64,000 nucleotides of DNA, taken from positions 4,712,001-4,776,000 of the forward strand of contig NC_019678.1 of the NCBI RefSeq assembly GCF_000316665.1, read 5' to 3'. The DNA is from Rivularia sp. PCC 7116 (GTDB taxonomy: Bacteria; Cyanobacteriota; Cyanobacteriia; Cyanobacteriales; Nostocaceae). Within the stretch, counting starts at the first letter, position 1, and every line of letters begins with the position of its first letter. The notes below the pieces were generated by a model. It had not been told where the DNA came from, made no database searches, and saw nothing but the letters and a program-made list of their open reading frames with translations. The position numbers were made by a program, and so were the translations under genes. Shown here one piece after another: positions 62,567-64,000 of the stretch.

Positions 62567-63811
62567 CTACTTTGCCCAATCCATAGGCTCCACAGAATCA
62601 AACGAAGTAGTCATTTTATAGGGAGAGCCAGTTTCTAAAGAATTTTGGATTGCCAAGACAATTTCGTTGTTGTGCAGCGAAAATCGAGATGACAGCCTGC
62701 AAGGACGATTTTCCATAATCGCATCAGCCATTTCTGCTACACCACGACAAAAATCCATTTGCTGTGCGCCTCTATATCCAAATTTCGGCGCTTTCTTCAC
62801 TAAACGATACCTTTGCTTCCAAACACCTTCAAGCCTTTTACGTCCAATTGTCAGGCTGCGACGGATATAAACTGGCGCTCCATAAAACCAACAGTCATCA
62901 ATGCCAAGTATGCCGTCATCTCCAATAATTTTTAAAGAATGGTCGTGAGGTGCGACAATACTACAGGTTAATCTCGCAACTACTCCAGAAGCGAATTTAA
63001 TACAAGCCACAGAAAAATCTGGAGCATCAACTTCTACTGGTAAATCAGTTTTCTTATCCGGGATTAAACAAGACGAAAAAGCAGAAACGGTTTGAGCAGG
63101 ACCAAAAAAAGCCGTCAGCCAATTTACATAATATCCCGCATGTTCTAAAGTACAGCCTACTTCAAATTCATCTTTATAAGGCCAAGGCGTACCAGATTCG
63201 CTCAACCACTTTTGATAAGGCATTTGATGAACTAGCCCATCATCCATTTCCGCGTAGACTACCCGAACTTTCCCTACCTTGTTTTCCCGCAATGCTTTCC
63301 ATATAGTTTGGGCGCTTTCACTCAATAAACTACATGGTGCGGAGGAAAGATATAAACCTTTAGCTTCAGCAATATCTACCAACTCTTTCGCTTGCTCCAT
63401 TTCCATAGCGAAAGGCTTTTCGGAATAAACGTGCTTCCCAGCTTCCAAACAAGCTTTGGAAACTTCATAATGACTGCGGGGATTAGTCAAATTTAATACT
63501 ATGTCAACCTTATCATCCGCAAGCAAATCGCTAAGGCTGTCATAAATATGAGAAATATTATAGTATTTAGAAAATTTAGTAGCGCGATCGCTAACTTTAT
63601 CCAAAACTCCCACTAGCTTCAACTGCGGATGCATCGAGAGAGTTTTTAAGTAATAATCGGCAACATAACCACAACCAACAATAGCAATAGATTTATAGGA
63701 CAAATTACTTTTATTGCCATTTTGGTTGGCTGAATATGTGGGGTTTTTTACAGAGTTCGCATCCGTCTTTCTAACTAAGTTAGAAATTTTAAACACATTT
63801 TTAAGCAGCAT
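62567..63811 (-). CDS. Gfo/Idh/MocA-family oxidoreductase
   Basis: A 414-residue NAD(P)-dependent sugar dehydrogenase or oxidoreductase. The Rossmann loop is IAIVGCGYVADYYLK (about 43-57). The EKPFAM motif, with its conserved EKP lysine, lies at about 134, after VLNLTNPRSHYEVSKACLEAGKHV. A beta-sheet C-terminal domain carries GTPWPY and the substrate-binding HAGYYVNWL. Length is a little above average owing to 40 extra N-terminal residues. Substrate: a sugar or sugar nucleotide, not identifiable. It fits the polysaccharide region by context and reads against the glycosyltransferase gene. Confidence 0.9.
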   Translation of the reverse strand: MLLKNVFKISNLVRKTDANSVKNPTYSANQNGNKSNLSYKSIAIVGCGYVADYYLKTLSMHPQLKLVGVLDKVSDRATKFSKYYNISHIYDSLSDLLADDKVDIVLNLTNPRSHYEVSKACLEAGKHVYSEKPFAMEMEQAKELVDIAEAKGLYLSSAPCSLLSESAQTIWKALRENKVGKVRVVYAEMDDGLVHQMPYQKWLSESGTPWPYKDEFEVGCTLEHAGYYVNWLTAFFGPAQTVSAFSSCLIPDKKTDLPVEVDAPDFSVACIKFASGVVARLTCSIVAPHDHSLKIIGDDGILGIDDCWFYGAPVYIRRSLTIGRKRLEGVWKQRYRLVKKAPKFGYRGAQQMDFCRGVAEMADAIMENRPCRLSSRFSLHNNEIVLAIQNSLETGSPYKMTTSFDSVEPMDWAK

Positions 63812-63861
63812 AGACTCTTATTGATGATTTGCGAGTATTCTTTGTTCCTAGCATCTAACTC

Positions 63862-63999
63862 TTATGAACTAACTGCCGCACTTTTATATTCAACAATGGC
63901 GCGTTTCTTTCCCAATAATCGAGATAGATGAAACTGAATCTGACCTATAAGTCCAGGGAATTTGTCCAGAACACAGAATAGACCGTAAAACAATCCATC
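63862..63999 (-). CDS. C-terminal end of an unidentified protein (partial, extends beyond the right edge)
   Basis: On the minus strand an open frame enters from the right edge and stops at TAA 63862-63864, giving 45 residues: DGLFYGLFCVLDKFPGLIGQ, then a basic helix (HLSRLLGKKRAIVEYK). The residues look protein-like and it is the only open minus frame there. The hydrophobic-aromatic helix and basic tail could be the end of a glycosyltransferase or other membrane-linked polysaccharide enzyme, but I do not recognise it. It is 50 bp upstream of the Gfo/Idh gene on the same strand and may belong to its operon. Confidence 0.55.
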   Translation of the reverse strand, partial: DGLFYGLFCVLDKFPGLIGQIQFHLSRLLGKKRAIVEYKSAAVSS

Positions 64000-64000
64000 C

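Noticed and set aside
1-64000. Search for tRNA and rRNA genes, transposase genes and prophage
   Set aside because: No stretch showed a convincing tRNA T-arm/acceptor pattern, rRNA sequence, transposase motif or phage structural gene; a tRNA scan would be the decisive test.

Overview
The window is an A+T-rich chromosomal segment from a filamentous, probably heterocyst-forming cyanobacterium (Nostocales, Calothrix/Rivularia/Nostoc-like). I infer this from the gene content: photosystem I PsaK, the alkane-pathway pair ado-aar beside accA, a GAF-GAF-PAS adenylate cyclase of the Anabaena CyaB type, the fused arginine dihydrolase AgrE, and WD40 Ser/Thr kinases. The non-coding sequence agrees: scattered GCGATCGC (HIP1) octamers, heptanucleotide tandem repeats of the ACCAATT and GGGCATT types, and many palindromic MITE-like repeats. 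I see no rRNA, tRNA, CRISPR array, transposase gene or prophage.

Layout. 1-9 kb: the end of an unknown gene, a lipoprotein, an APC amino-acid permease, a 1.2-kb gene-free leader, the adenylate cyclase, a conserved cyanobacterial protein and a pentapeptide-repeat protein. 9-17 kb: an orphan sugar-ABC permease, then ado, aar, accA, a short-chain dehydrogenase and folE on the + strand (fatty-acid and alkane metabolism plus folate), then trpF and psaK facing away from each other. 17-27 kb: a site-2 protease and late corrin-ring (cobalamin) genes: DUF1636 protein, cbiD, cobK, cobL (cbiET), cobH, cobI. These are interrupted by a DUF4112 protein, hsp20 and a small lipoprotein, and a macro-domain gene remnant sits against cobL.

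27-30 kb: three paralogous RCK/TrkA-N potassium-channel genes, one without a pore. 30-37 kb: a GNAT acetyltransferase, an HD hydrolase, an esterase, two paralogous membrane Ser/Thr kinases, a LplA/LipM-like lipoate enzyme and a YbjN protein. 37-44 kb: three paralogous zinc-ribbon/kinase/WD40 proteins in tandem, one with an extra beta-propeller, sharing an upstream sequence motif. 44-50 kb: a TPR protein, a DEDDy exonuclease, a stand-alone GAF protein with both cyanobacteriochrome cysteines, and agrE.

50-64 kb: a surface-polysaccharide region with an FkbM methyltransferase, three GT4 glycosyltransferases, a SAM methyltransferase, a Wzx-type flippase, an acyltransferase, a sugar-nucleotide epimerase, a Gfo/Idh oxidoreductase and a truncated gene at the right edge. 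Its two main arms diverge from a 1-kb gene-free region.

The most interesting items are the five-kinase array with its shared upstream motif, the output-less cyanobacteriochrome candidate, the pore-less RCK paralog, and the macro-domain remnant. No search could be run, so all family assignments come from motifs and recalled family features.
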